Part shown: piece after piece, positions 17,520 through 25,287 of the stretch
How the letters are laid out: each line of letters begins with the position of its first letter
Position numbering within the stretch: the first letter of the stretch is position 1
NCBI GenBank assembly: GCA_963727765.1
Contig: CAVSGZ010000008.1
Coordinates: forward strand, 558,001-622,000
Direction of reading: 5' to 3'
DNA: 64,000 nucleotides
Origin: FEN-299 sp963727765
GTDB lineage: Bacteria > Acidobacteriota > Vicinamibacteria > Vicinamibacterales > Fen-181
The notes under the pieces: model-generated
Told to the model about the DNA's origin: nothing
The model's database searches: none
What the model saw: the letters and a program-made list of their open reading frames with translations, nothing else
Position numbers and translations under genes: made by a program

Positions 17520-17539
17520 GCCGGCCCTTTAGGGCCGGC
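17520..17539. terminator. hairpin between convergent genes
   Basis: GCCGGCCC (17520-17527), loop TTTA, GGGCCGGC (17532-17539) form a perfect 8-bp GC stem. It lies between the + gene ending at 17487 and the - gene whose TAA stop (17529-17531) is in the loop. There is no U-run on either strand, so intrinsic termination is uncertain. Confidence 0.45.
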
Positions 17540-18089
17540 TGAGCGCCGACATGAACCGCTGCTTGATGAGGACGCAGTCGAGCGGCGGCTTCGCGGTCGG
17601 CGCCGATTCCTCCACCTTCACCACGACGACCCACGGTCCCGGAGTCTTCCGGATGGCCGCCAGCGCTTCCCGAAGCGACGCGTCGTCGCGCACCGTGGCC
17701 GTGCGGGTGATTCCCATCGACTTCGCGGCCGCCTCGAGATCCGCGCCGCGTGAGGTCGGGGTCGGCTGGCCGCCGGTCGTGCCGTAAAGCCCGTTGTCGA
17801 GCACGAAGACGACGAGATTTGGCGGCGCCGAGTCGCCGATCGTGGCCAGGGTGCCCAGGTTCATCAGCAGCGACCCGTCGCCGTCGAGCGCGACGACCGT
17901 CCGGTCCGGCCGCGAGAGCGCCAGTCCCAGCGCAATGGAACTGGTGAGCCCCATGCTGCCCCAGGTGTAGAAGTTCAAGTCGCGGTCGCCGGCCGCGAAC
18001 AGGTCGTACGCCGGGTGACCGAGGCTCGCGACGACCGGTTCGTCGGTCAGCCACTGCCGGACGACCGTGATCGCCTCCAGGCGCGTCAT
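17529..18089 (-). CDS. sulfopyruvate/phosphonopyruvate decarboxylase-like, TPP-binding (beta) subunit
   Basis: This 186-aa C-terminal-type thiamine-diphosphate domain carries the TPP/Mg motif in GDGSLLMNLGTLATIGDSAP followed by NLVVFVLDNGLYG. The helix before it (NFYTWGSMGLTSSIALGLAL) is typical of ComE and phosphonopyruvate decarboxylase. Its start overlaps the stop of the partner (ATGA), so the two subunits form one enzyme, as ComD/ComE do in coenzyme M synthesis. No other comA-C, phosphonate or taurine gene is nearby, so the 2-oxo acid substrate is unknown. A split acetolactate-synthase-like enzyme is less likely because both chains are short. Confidence 0.8.
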   Translation of the reverse strand: MTRLEAITVVRQWLTDEPVVASLGHPAYDLFAAGDRDLNFYTWGSMGLTSSIALGLALSRPDRTVVALDGDGSLLMNLGTLATIGDSAPPNLVVFVLDNGLYGTTGGQPTPTSRGADLEAAAKSMGITRTATVRDDASLREALAAIRKTPGPWVVVVKVEESAPTAKPPLDCVLIKQRFMSALSRP

Positions 18090-18658
18090 GCGGCACCTCC
18101 CCGGACCGGCACTGTCAGGCGGCGGGGCAGCAGACACGCGGCCTGAACGCGCGCCCCGAACGCGAGGTTGGCGAGGGCCAGGACAGCGCCGGCCGCCTCC
18201 TCGTCGCGCTCGATGGCCAGATGCTGGATGCCCAAGGCGTCGAGCACGGGCACGACCGCCCGCCCCATCGGCACCTGCGCCGCGTTCCACTCGCCCGGAT
18301 CGCCGCGCATGCTCACGATCAGCATCACCGGAATCTGGTACGGGATGAGCAGCGATCCAATCGCGTTGAGGGTGTTGCCGAGACCGCTCGACTGCATGAG
18401 CACAGCGGGCCTGGCGCCGCCAAGGCAGAGGCCGGCTGCGATCCCGAGCGCCTCCTCCTCGCGCATGGCCAGCAGCGTGCGGGCCTGCCCGTGGTTGAGG
18501 CGCAGGGCATTCAGGATGTGCGACAGCGGGTTGTCGGGGACGTAGACGATGTCGCGGCAGCCGGCGGACCACAAGCCGTCCGCGACGCCGGCGGCCCATC
18601 CGGGGATGACGGCAGCGGCCCGGGCGGCAGCCGCGGTGTCGGACAGTGGATCGGTCAT
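18086..18658 (-). CDS. sulfopyruvate/phosphonopyruvate decarboxylase-like, alpha subunit
   Basis: This 190-aa N-terminal-type TPP enzyme domain matches ComD and the first half of phosphonopyruvate decarboxylase. The TPP-activating Glu lies in AMREEEALGIAAGLCLGG, followed by AVLMQSSGLGNTLNAIGSL and PVMLIVSMRGDPGEWN, the expected core. The ATG at 18658 gives MTDPLSDTAAAA; an in-frame extension to 18763 would run into the heptamer repeat and looks non-coding. It is the first gene of a two-gene minus-strand operon, diverging from the amidohydrolase. Confidence 0.8.
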   Translation of the reverse strand: MTDPLSDTAAAARAAAVIPGWAAGVADGLWSAGCRDIVYVPDNPLSHILNALRLNHGQARTLLAMREEEALGIAAGLCLGGARPAVLMQSSGLGNTLNAIGSLLIPYQIPVMLIVSMRGDPGEWNAAQVPMGRAVVPVLDALGIQHLAIERDEEAAGAVLALANLAFGARVQAACLLPRRLTVPVRGGAA

Positions 18659-18707
18659 CGAAGCACGCCTTGCCGAAACGAGGAGACAGGGTATCACGGG
18701 TGCCGGC

Positions 18708-18735
18708 GTTCGGCTCTCGGCATTCGGCTTTCGGC
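18708..18735. repeat. heptamer tandem repeat (NTTCGGC)4
   Basis: Four consecutive heptamers GTTCGGC, TCTCGGC, ATTCGGC and TTTCGGC lie in the short gap between divergent genes, just before the start at 18746. They may overlap the promoters of both. Confidence 0.7.
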
Positions 18736-18745
18736 GGTGTAGCAT

Positions 18746-20473
18746 GTGCGGATGCGAGCACATCTTAATGCACCGTCGAAGTGGTTGGTGTCGTTGGTCT
18801 TCGTCGTGGCACTCGGCCTGGCCGGTTCAGCGGCCCCGCCGGTCCCGCCGGCAGATTCGTACGATGTCGTCATCACCGGAGGCCGGATCGTGGACGGCAC
18901 CGGCGCACCGTGGTTCATCGGCGACGTGGGCATTCGAGGCGACCGGATCGCGGCCATCGGCAACCTGAAGACGGCGGTCGCGAAGACGACGATCGACGCC
19001 ACGGGGCTGGTCGTCGCCCCCGGCTTCATCGACCTGCTCGGCCAGTCGGAGTTCAACGTCCTGGTCGACAACCGCGCTGCGAGCAAGATCACCCAGGGCG
19101 TGACGACGGAAGTGACCGGCGAGGGCACGTCGATCGCGCCGATCAACGAGCGGCTCTTCGCGGACCAGGCCGACGCCTTCAAGCACTTCGGCGTGGCGTG
19201 GGACTGGCGGACGCTCTCCGACTACTTCAAGCGCCTCGACGAGCGCACGCACCCGGCCATCAACGTCGCCACCTTCGTCGGCGCCGGCAGCCTGCGCACG
19301 TACGTCATCGGCAAGGACGAGCGGGTGGCGACGCCGGGGGAGCTCTCCCGGATGCAAGGCCTGGTGGCGGCCGCGATGCAGGACGGCGCCCTCGGCGTCA
19401 GCTCCTCGCTCCAGTACATGCCGGACCGGTTCGCGTCCACCGACGAACTGGTGGCGCTCGCCAGCGTGGCCGCCCACTACGGCGGCGTCTATTTCACGCA
19501 CATCCGGTCCGAAACCGGCCAGATGACCGCGGCGCTCGACGAGGTCTTCACGATCGCCGAGCGGGCGAAGATCCCGGCCGAGATCTGGCACCTCAAGACC
19601 GCCTACAAGCCCAACTGGGGACGGATGCCCGAGATGCTGGCGAAGATCGAGGCCGCCCGGGCACGCGGGCTCGACATCACCGCGAACCAGTATCCCTACA
19701 CTCGCGCGGCCAACGGCCTCGACGCCTGCCTGCCGCTTTGGGCCAGGGAAGGGGGGACCGAGCGAATGCTCGCCCGGCTGCGCAACCCCGCCGACCGCGA
19801 GCGGATCAAGCGCGAGATGGCGGACCCGGCGTCGCCCGGGTGGGAGAACCAGTGGTACGGCTCCGGCGGGGGCGACGGCATCATGATCTCCTCGGTGCTC
19901 AACCCGGAGCTCCGGAAATACGAGGGCATGACACTCACCGCGATCGGCAAGCAGATGGGAAAGGATCCCCGCGACGCCGTGATGGATCTCGTCATCGCGG
20001 ACAGGGGGTTCACCGAGGTCGTCACCTCCATCATGCGTGAGGACGACGTGGTGGCGGCCCTGAAGTCGTCGCTGGTCAGCATCTGCACCGACTCGGGCGC
20101 CAAGGCGGAAGACGGCCCGCTCTCCGAGTCGAAGACGCATCCGCGAGGCTTCGGCACCTTCCCGCGCATTCTCGGCCACTACGTGCGCGACGAGAAGGTG
20201 CTGCGCCTCGAGGAGGCGATTCGGAAGATGACCTCCCAGCCTGCGACGCGGGTGCATCTCCAGGACCGGGGAATCCTCCGGCCCGGCATGGCCGCCGACG
20301 TCACCGTGTTCGACCCGGTGACCATCCGTGACGTGGCCACCTTCGAGAACCCGATGCACTACTCGGTCGGCGTTCGCTACGTCCTGGTGAACGGCCGCGC
20401 GGTGCTGGCGGACGGCAAGATCACCAGCGAGCGTCCGGGCCGGGCGCTGAAGGGGCCGGGAACGAAGCGGTAG
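18746..20473 (+). CDS. N-acyl-D-amino-acid deacylase-like amidohydrolase, exported
   Basis: The 575-aa protein has a hydrophobic N-terminal signal (WLVSLVFVVALGLAGSAAPP) followed by a composite amidohydrolase beta-sandwich (VITGGRIVDGTG) and barrel. Metal-site positions YFTHIRSE (His), IWHLK (His) and CTDSGA (Asp) are visible. The usual HxH after GFID is replaced by GFIDLLGQSEFN. This variant appears to characterise a subgroup and may mean a one-metal site. Such enzymes release D-amino acids from N-acyl derivatives; the substrate here is unknown. Start: GTG 18746 or ATG 18752, with no clear Shine-Dalgarno. Signal cleavage suggests a periplasmic location. Confidence 0.82.
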   Translation: MRMRAHLNAPSKWLVSLVFVVALGLAGSAAPPVPPADSYDVVITGGRIVDGTGAPWFIGDVGIRGDRIAAIGNLKTAVAKTTIDATGLVVAPGFIDLLGQSEFNVLVDNRAASKITQGVTTEVTGEGTSIAPINERLFADQADAFKHFGVAWDWRTLSDYFKRLDERTHPAINVATFVGAGSLRTYVIGKDERVATPGELSRMQGLVAAAMQDGALGVSSSLQYMPDRFASTDELVALASVAAHYGGVYFTHIRSETGQMTAALDEVFTIAERAKIPAEIWHLKTAYKPNWGRMPEMLAKIEAARARGLDITANQYPYTRAANGLDACLPLWAREGGTERMLARLRNPADRERIKREMADPASPGWENQWYGSGGGDGIMISSVLNPELRKYEGMTLTAIGKQMGKDPRDAVMDLVIADRGFTEVVTSIMREDDVVAALKSSLVSICTDSGAKAEDGPLSESKTHPRGFGTFPRILGHYVRDEKVLRLEEAIRKMTSQPATRVHLQDRGILRPGMAADVTVFDPVTIRDVATFENPMHYSVGVRYVLVNGRAVLADGKITSERPGRALKGPGTKR

Positions 20474-20483
20474 GCACGAATAC

Positions 20484-20515
20484 AAACTGTTTCGCAGTTT
20501 CGGGCCGATTATGCT
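20484..20515 (+). promoter_or_regulatory. putative promoter/operator of the FadL-like gene
   Basis: A perfect inverted repeat AAACTG-TTTCG-CAGTTT (20484-20500) lies 10 bases before TATGCT (20510-20515), a possible -10 box, in the AT-richer gap before the porin gene. The position would suit a repressor site. No regulator of this type is next to it. Speculative. Confidence 0.3.
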
Positions 20516-20595
20516 AGCCTTCTGGCCGACCAAATCGACGAGTTGTTCGACTGGGCTCCGGCAATTCAGCCCCCTGGAGTGGAGGACGTGTACTG

Positions 20596-21972
20596 ATGTC
20601 TCGATTTCTTGGCTTCTGCCTGATCGGCTTGGCGGTCGTCCTGGCGGCTTCGGCCCCGGCGGCGGCCCAGGGATTTGGTGTCTATGAACAGGGCGCCTGC
20701 ATGATGGGTCGCGCCGGCGCCGGTGTCGCCGACCCGTGCCAGGATGGGTCCGGCGTCTTCTTCAACCCGGCCTCGCTCTCGTTCTCGAAGATGACGCTGA
20801 CGGTGGGCGGCGCCCTCATTGGCCCGACCGGTACCTTCACCGATACGTCCGGCACCGCGCTGAACGGCACGGTGAGCACGCTGAACAAGAAGTGGTACCC
20901 GGTGCCGAACATCTACGCGTCGGTGCCGTTCAAGCAGCACTTCGCCTTTGGCGTCGGCGTGTTCGCGCCGTACGGCCTGACGACCGACTGGCCCTCGACC
21001 TCTGAGGGGCGCTTCCTGGGCTACAAGAGCCTGGTGCAGGGCATCTACATCCAGCCCACGCTGGCCATCAAGTTCAACGACCGGGTCTCGGTCGGCGGCG
21101 GCGTGGACATCACCTACCTCAACGTCGAATTGCGGCAGCGCGTGGATCTCTCCTCGCAGACGCTGGTGCCGGGCACGACGTTCGCCGCGTTCGGCGTGCT
21201 GCCGGGCACCGATTTCGCCGACGTGAAGCTGGCGGGGCACGCCTGGAATCCGGGATTCCACGTGGGCGTCCAGGTGAAGGTGAACGATAGCGTGTCGTTC
21301 GGCGCCAGGTTCCTGGGCGGGCAGACGGTGAACGTCACCAACGGGACCATCACGACCACGCAGATCTCCGCGGTCAAGCCGAACGGGACCCAATACGTGC
21401 TGCCGGTCACCATCCCGGGCGTGGCTCCTGCCGGGACGCCGCTCGACCTGCTCGTCGCCTCGCAGTTCGCCGCCGGCGGCAAGCTGAGCAACCAGACGGC
21501 GACGACTTCGCTGCCTCTGCCCGCGCAGTTCGTCGCGGGCCTGGCCTTCAAGGTGACGCCCGCGGTGAAGCTCTTCACCGACGTCCAGTTCACCAACTGG
21601 GACGCCTTCTCGACGTTGCCGATCAATGGCCAGTACCTGCAGGAGTCGACCACCGAGTCGTACGGCAACGTCGGCGGTCTCCGCGTGGGCACCGAGATCA
21701 GCGCGTGGAAGAAGGCCGTCATCCGCGCGGGGATCAACGTGCACGGCCCGGCCGCTCCGAACCAGACGGTGACGCCGAACCTGCCCGAGGGCAGCCGGTA
21801 CGAGTTCAACGCCGGCTTCGGGTACGAGCTGACCCAGCACTTCCGTGTCGACGCGGCCTACATGTATCTCGGCCAGCCCGACCGGGCGGGCCGCACCACG
21901 CTCGGCGCGAACAACGGCGTGTTCAGCTTCAAGGCCAACCTGTTCGCCGCGTCGGTGTCGATGGTCTTCTAG
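20596..21972 (+). CDS. FadL/TodX/OmpP1-family outer-membrane transport protein
   Basis: This 458-aa beta-barrel has a signal peptide (FCLIGLAVVLAASAPAAAQG) followed by the family N-terminus FGVYEQGACMMGRAGAGVAD and FFNPASLSF, matching the hatch-region NPA motif of FadL. It ends in a short C-terminal strand with terminal Phe (VSMVF), the usual BAM signal. FadL proteins take up long-chain fatty acids or other hydrophobic compounds. A good Shine-Dalgarno (GGAGTGGAGG, 20575-20584) precedes ATG 20596. No fatty-acid degradation gene is adjacent, so the ligand is unknown. Confidence 0.88.
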   Translation: MSRFLGFCLIGLAVVLAASAPAAAQGFGVYEQGACMMGRAGAGVADPCQDGSGVFFNPASLSFSKMTLTVGGALIGPTGTFTDTSGTALNGTVSTLNKKWYPVPNIYASVPFKQHFAFGVGVFAPYGLTTDWPSTSEGRFLGYKSLVQGIYIQPTLAIKFNDRVSVGGGVDITYLNVELRQRVDLSSQTLVPGTTFAAFGVLPGTDFADVKLAGHAWNPGFHVGVQVKVNDSVSFGARFLGGQTVNVTNGTITTTQISAVKPNGTQYVLPVTIPGVAPAGTPLDLLVASQFAAGGKLSNQTATTSLPLPAQFVAGLAFKVTPAVKLFTDVQFTNWDAFSTLPINGQYLQESTTESYGNVGGLRVGTEISAWKKAVIRAGINVHGPAAPNQTVTPNLPEGSRYEFNAGFGYELTQHFRVDAAYMYLGQPDRAGRTTLGANNGVFSFKANLFAASVSMVF

Positions 21973-22079
21973 GGACGGGCGCGGAGCCGCAAGCGCGGCC
22001 CCGCTCGCATCTTGCAGCGCACTCGAGCCGGGATCCGGACCTGTCCGGGCCCCGGCTCTTCGTTTCTCCGGAGCCTCGC

Positions 22080-22484
22080 ATGAACCACCCCTCGCCATTT
22101 CGTTCCGTGCACGCCGAAGGCCTGCCCACGCCGGTCGGGCCATATTCTCCCGCTACCGTCTTCGAGCGGCTGGTCTTCGTCTCGGGCCAAGGCGCGATCG
22201 ACCCGGCCACGGGGCAGTTCGCGGGTTTGGACATCGAGACCCAGACCGAGCAGGTGTTCAGGAACCTCGCGGCGATCCTGAAGGCGGCGGGCACGGACCT
22301 CTCCCATGTGCTGCGCTGCGGCGTCTTTCTCGTTGATATGCGCGATTTTGCCGCCATGAATACGGTCTACGCGCGTGTGTTCGGCGACCACCGTCCGGCG
22401 CGGACGACGGTGGCGGTCTCGTCGCTGCCCCACGCGGGCTTGCGCGTCGAGATCGACGCGGTGGCCTGGGTGCCGGGGGCCTGA
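22080..22484 (+). CDS. RidA-family enamine/imine deaminase
   Basis: This 134-aa protein in the YjgF/YER057c/RidA family carries the characteristic C-terminal stretch RPARTTVAVSSLPHAGLRVE, including the catalytic-site Arg, and the N-terminal VGPYSPATVFERLVFVSGQG. Family members hydrolyse reactive 2-aminoacrylate-type intermediates made by PLP enzymes. ATG 22080 gives the normal family length. It lies between the porin and an aldo/keto reductase on the same strand, with gaps of 107 and 51 bases. Confidence 0.9.
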   Translation: MNHPSPFRSVHAEGLPTPVGPYSPATVFERLVFVSGQGAIDPATGQFAGLDIETQTEQVFRNLAAILKAAGTDLSHVLRCGVFLVDMRDFAAMNTVYARVFGDHRPARTTVAVSSLPHAGLRVEIDAVAWVPGA

Positions 22485-22535
22485 CGGCCGGGACGCGCCG
22501 CGTCTCCACGCTATAATCGATTCCTGGAGACTCGC

Positions 22536-23516
22536 ATGCAGTACGTCAATCTCGGAAAATCGGGCTTGAAGGTGTCGAGGCTTTGCCTCGGCGCCATGAC
22601 CTACGGCACTCCCGCCTGGCGGCCCTGGGTGCTGGCCGAAGAAGAGAGCCGGCCCTTCATCAAGCGGGCCCTCGAGCTCGGCATCACGTTCTTCGACACG
22701 GCCGACATGTACTCACTCGGCGCCAGCGAGGAAGTGCTCGGACGAGCGCTGCGCGACTTTGCGACGCGCGACCAGGTGGTGATTGCCACCAAGGTGTTCT
22801 TCCCCATGGGGCCGGGGCCAAACGACGGCGGCCTCTCGCGCAAGCACATCCTCGACGCCATCGACGCATCGCTTCGCCGACTGGGTGTCGACTACGTGGA
22901 CCTCTACCAGATCCACCGGCTCGATCCCCACACGCCGATGGAGGAGATGCTCGAGGCGCTGCACGACGTCGTGAAGTCCGGCAAGGCCCGCTACATCGGC
23001 GCGTCGAGCATGTACGCCTGGCAATTCGCCCGGGCGCTCCACCTCGCGGACCGGCACGGCTGGACGCGCTTCGTGTCGATGCAGAACCACTACAACCTGA
23101 TCTACCGCGAAGAAGAGCGGGAAATGCTGCCCCTCTGCCGCTTCGAGGGCGTCGGCGTCATCCCGTGGAGTCCGCTCGCGCGAGGCTTCCTCGCTGGGAA
23201 CCGCCGCCGCGAGGACTGGGGCGAGACCTCGCGCGCCAAGACCGACGACTACGGACAGAAGCTCTACTACAGCGATGCGGACTTCGAAGTGGCGTCCCGC
23301 GTCGTCGAAGTGGCCGGAGAGCGCGGCGTGAAGCCGACGCAGGTGGCGCTGGCGTGGCTTCTCGCGCAGCCCGGCGTGACGGCACCGATCATCGGCGCGT
23401 CGAAGATCGAGCACCTCGAACAGTCCGTGGCGGCGCTCGACCTCGCGCTGACCGACGACGAGCGCCGGCGGCTCGAAGAGCCCTACGTGCCGCACAAGGT
23501 GCTCGGCCACCAGTGA
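22536..23516 (+). CDS. aldo/keto reductase
   Basis: This 326-aa NADPH-dependent oxidoreductase belongs to the YajO/YghZ-like group. The catalytic tetrad is visible: Asp and Tyr in DTADMYSLG, Lys in VIATKVFF, and His in YQIHRLD. The cofactor-binding end is GVTAPIIGASKIEHLEQSV. It reduces aldehydes or ketones; the physiological substrate is not evident. The stop overlaps the next start (GTGA), so it is translated with the phosphoesterase that follows. Confidence 0.9.
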   Translation: MQYVNLGKSGLKVSRLCLGAMTYGTPAWRPWVLAEEESRPFIKRALELGITFFDTADMYSLGASEEVLGRALRDFATRDQVVIATKVFFPMGPGPNDGGLSRKHILDAIDASLRRLGVDYVDLYQIHRLDPHTPMEEMLEALHDVVKSGKARYIGASSMYAWQFARALHLADRHGWTRFVSMQNHYNLIYREEEREMLPLCRFEGVGVIPWSPLARGFLAGNRRREDWGETSRAKTDDYGQKLYYSDADFEVASRVVEVAGERGVKPTQVALAWLLAQPGVTAPIIGASKIEHLEQSVAALDLALTDDERRRLEEPYVPHKVLGHQ

Positions 23517-24025
23517 ACGCCCGCCGCGCGACTTCAGGCGGCGACGCGGGCGCGTCCCGCGTCATCGGCCTCATCGCCGACACCCACGGCCTCGTGCGCC
23601 CGGACGTGTTCATCGCGCTCGACGGCGTCTCGGCGATCTTCCATGCCGGGGATGTCGGCGGGCGCGAGGTGCTGCACATCCTGGAGCAGATCGCCCCGGT
23701 GCAGGCCGTGTTCGGCAACACCGACATGGCGGACGACCCGGGGCTGTGCCGCCACTTCACCGAGACGATCGGCGGTGTCACGGTGCACGTCAGCCACGGG
23801 CACGAGCTGGGCAGCCCGACGCCGCTGCTGCTTCTGGCCCGCTACGATGCCGACGTCATCGTCTATGGGCACACTCATCGGCCGCTCGTCGTGCGCTTCG
23901 GCGAACGGCTGGTCGTCAACCCAGGCGCCGCCGGGCCGCGCCGGTTCGACCTGATGCCGACGGTCGCACGCCTGACGATTCGAGGCGGCGTGGCCGACGC
24001 CGAGATTGTCGAACTGTCCGCCTGA
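23513..24025 (+). CDS. YfcE/MJ0936-type metallophosphoesterase
   Basis: This 170-aa single-domain phosphodiesterase has all calcineurin-like motifs: IADTHG (D, H), HAGDVG (D), FGNTD (N), SHGHELG (H) and YGHTHR (GHTH). Two divalent metals are expected; family members hydrolyse cyclic or bis(p-nitrophenyl)-type phosphodiesters, with the natural substrate unsettled. The GTG start at 23513 overlaps the preceding stop. It is followed by an MFS transporter 15 bases downstream. Confidence 0.88.
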   Translation: MNARRATSGGDAGASRVIGLIADTHGLVRPDVFIALDGVSAIFHAGDVGGREVLHILEQIAPVQAVFGNTDMADDPGLCRHFTETIGGVTVHVSHGHELGSPTPLLLLARYDADVIVYGHTHRPLVVRFGERLVVNPGAAGPRRFDLMPTVARLTIRGGVADAEIVELSA

Positions 24026-24040
24026 GGTCGGCAGGAGGCC

Positions 24041-25276
24041 GTGGCCGTACCCCACTTTCATCTGCCCGCGCTAGGCCACCGCAACTTCCGCCTCCTGTGG
24101 GTCGGTCAGCTGATCTCCGTCTCCGGCACGATGATGCAGACGGCGGCCATTCTCTGGCACGTCTCGCTGCTCGTGCCGCCGGACCGGAAGGGGCTCGCTC
24201 TCGGCCTGGTCGGCCTCGTCCGCGTCGTGCCGATCATCGCCTTCTCGCTGTTCAGCGGCGTCGTCGCCGACGTCCTCGACCGGCGGCGGATGATGCTCGT
24301 CACGCAGACGGCCATGTGCCTGCTCGCCGTCATCCTGGCCGTGCTGGCCTTCCAGGGGCTGAGAACGGTGTGGCCGATCTACGTGCTGGCGGCGCTGACG
24401 TCGGCCGCGTCCGCGTTCGACGCGCCGGCGCGCCAGTCGCTGATCCCCAACCTGGTGCCGCGCGAGCACCTGCCCAACGCGCTCAGCCTGAACACGATCG
24501 TCTTCCAGGCGGCATCGGTCGTTGGGCCGTCGATGGCGGGCCTGGTCATCGGCATTGGCGGCGTCGCCTGGGCGTACGCGATCAACGCGCTGTCGTTTGT
24601 GGCCGTGATCGTCGGTGTGCTCCTGATGCGCAACGTGAAGGCATCCGCGTCGCTGGAGGCCAGCGAGATCAGCTGGGATGCGGCGAAGGAGGGCATCGGG
24701 TTCGTCTTCGCCTCGCCGATGATCCGCTCGACGATGCTGCTCGACTTCTTTGCGACCTTCTTCGCCTCGGCGACGGCGCTGCTGCCGATCTTCGCGCAGG
24801 ATGTGCTGCACGTCGGCGCTCACGGCTACGGCTTGCTCTACGCGGCCCCGTCGGCCGGCGCGCTGGTGGCCAGCCTCGCGATGGTCCGGGCGGTCGACGC
24901 CATCAGGCACCGTGGCCGGACCCTGCTCTGGGCGGTGGCCGGCTACGGCGCCGCGACGGTCGTCTTCGGCCTCTCGCGCAGCTTCTGGCTGACGTTTGCG
25001 TGCCTGGCGGTTTCCGGGGCTTCCGACACGGTCAGCACCGTGCTGCGCAACGTCATCCGCCAGCTCGAGACGCCCGATCACCTGCGCGGCAGGATGGTGG
25101 GCGTCAACATGGTGTTCTTCATGGGCGGGCCGCAGCTCGGCGAGCTGGAGGCCGGGCTGGTCGCCAACTGGTGGGGCGCCGTGGTGTCGGTCGTGACCGG
25201 CGGAATCGGCTCGCTCGCCGCCACGGCGTGGGTCGCCGGCGCCACGCCGGCCTTGCGGCGCTACCAGAAGCAGTGA
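24041..25276 (+). CDS. MFS transporter of the enterobactin-exporter-like (MFS_3) group
   Basis: A 411-aa integral membrane protein with about 12 hydrophobic segments. The N-terminus LPALGHRNFRLLWVGQLISVSG and the loop DVLDRRRMML are typical of this exporter group, as is APARQSLIPNLVPREHLPNA between helices 4 and 5. The substrate is unknown; related proteins export siderophores or drugs. GTG at 24041 is preceded by AGGAGG at 24033-24038. It is the last gene of the run starting with the aldo/keto reductase and converges with ggt, leaving 11 bases between stops. Confidence 0.88.
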   Translation: MAVPHFHLPALGHRNFRLLWVGQLISVSGTMMQTAAILWHVSLLVPPDRKGLALGLVGLVRVVPIIAFSLFSGVVADVLDRRRMMLVTQTAMCLLAVILAVLAFQGLRTVWPIYVLAALTSAASAFDAPARQSLIPNLVPREHLPNALSLNTIVFQAASVVGPSMAGLVIGIGGVAWAYAINALSFVAVIVGVLLMRNVKASASLEASEISWDAAKEGIGFVFASPMIRSTMLLDFFATFFASATALLPIFAQDVLHVGAHGYGLLYAAPSAGALVASLAMVRAVDAIRHRGRTLLWAVAGYGAATVVFGLSRSFWLTFACLAVSGASDTVSTVLRNVIRQLETPDHLRGRMVGVNMVFFMGGPQLGELEAGLVANWWGAVVSVVTGGIGSLAATAWVAGATPALRRYQKQ

Positions 25277-25287
25277 AGGTGCCGGCG

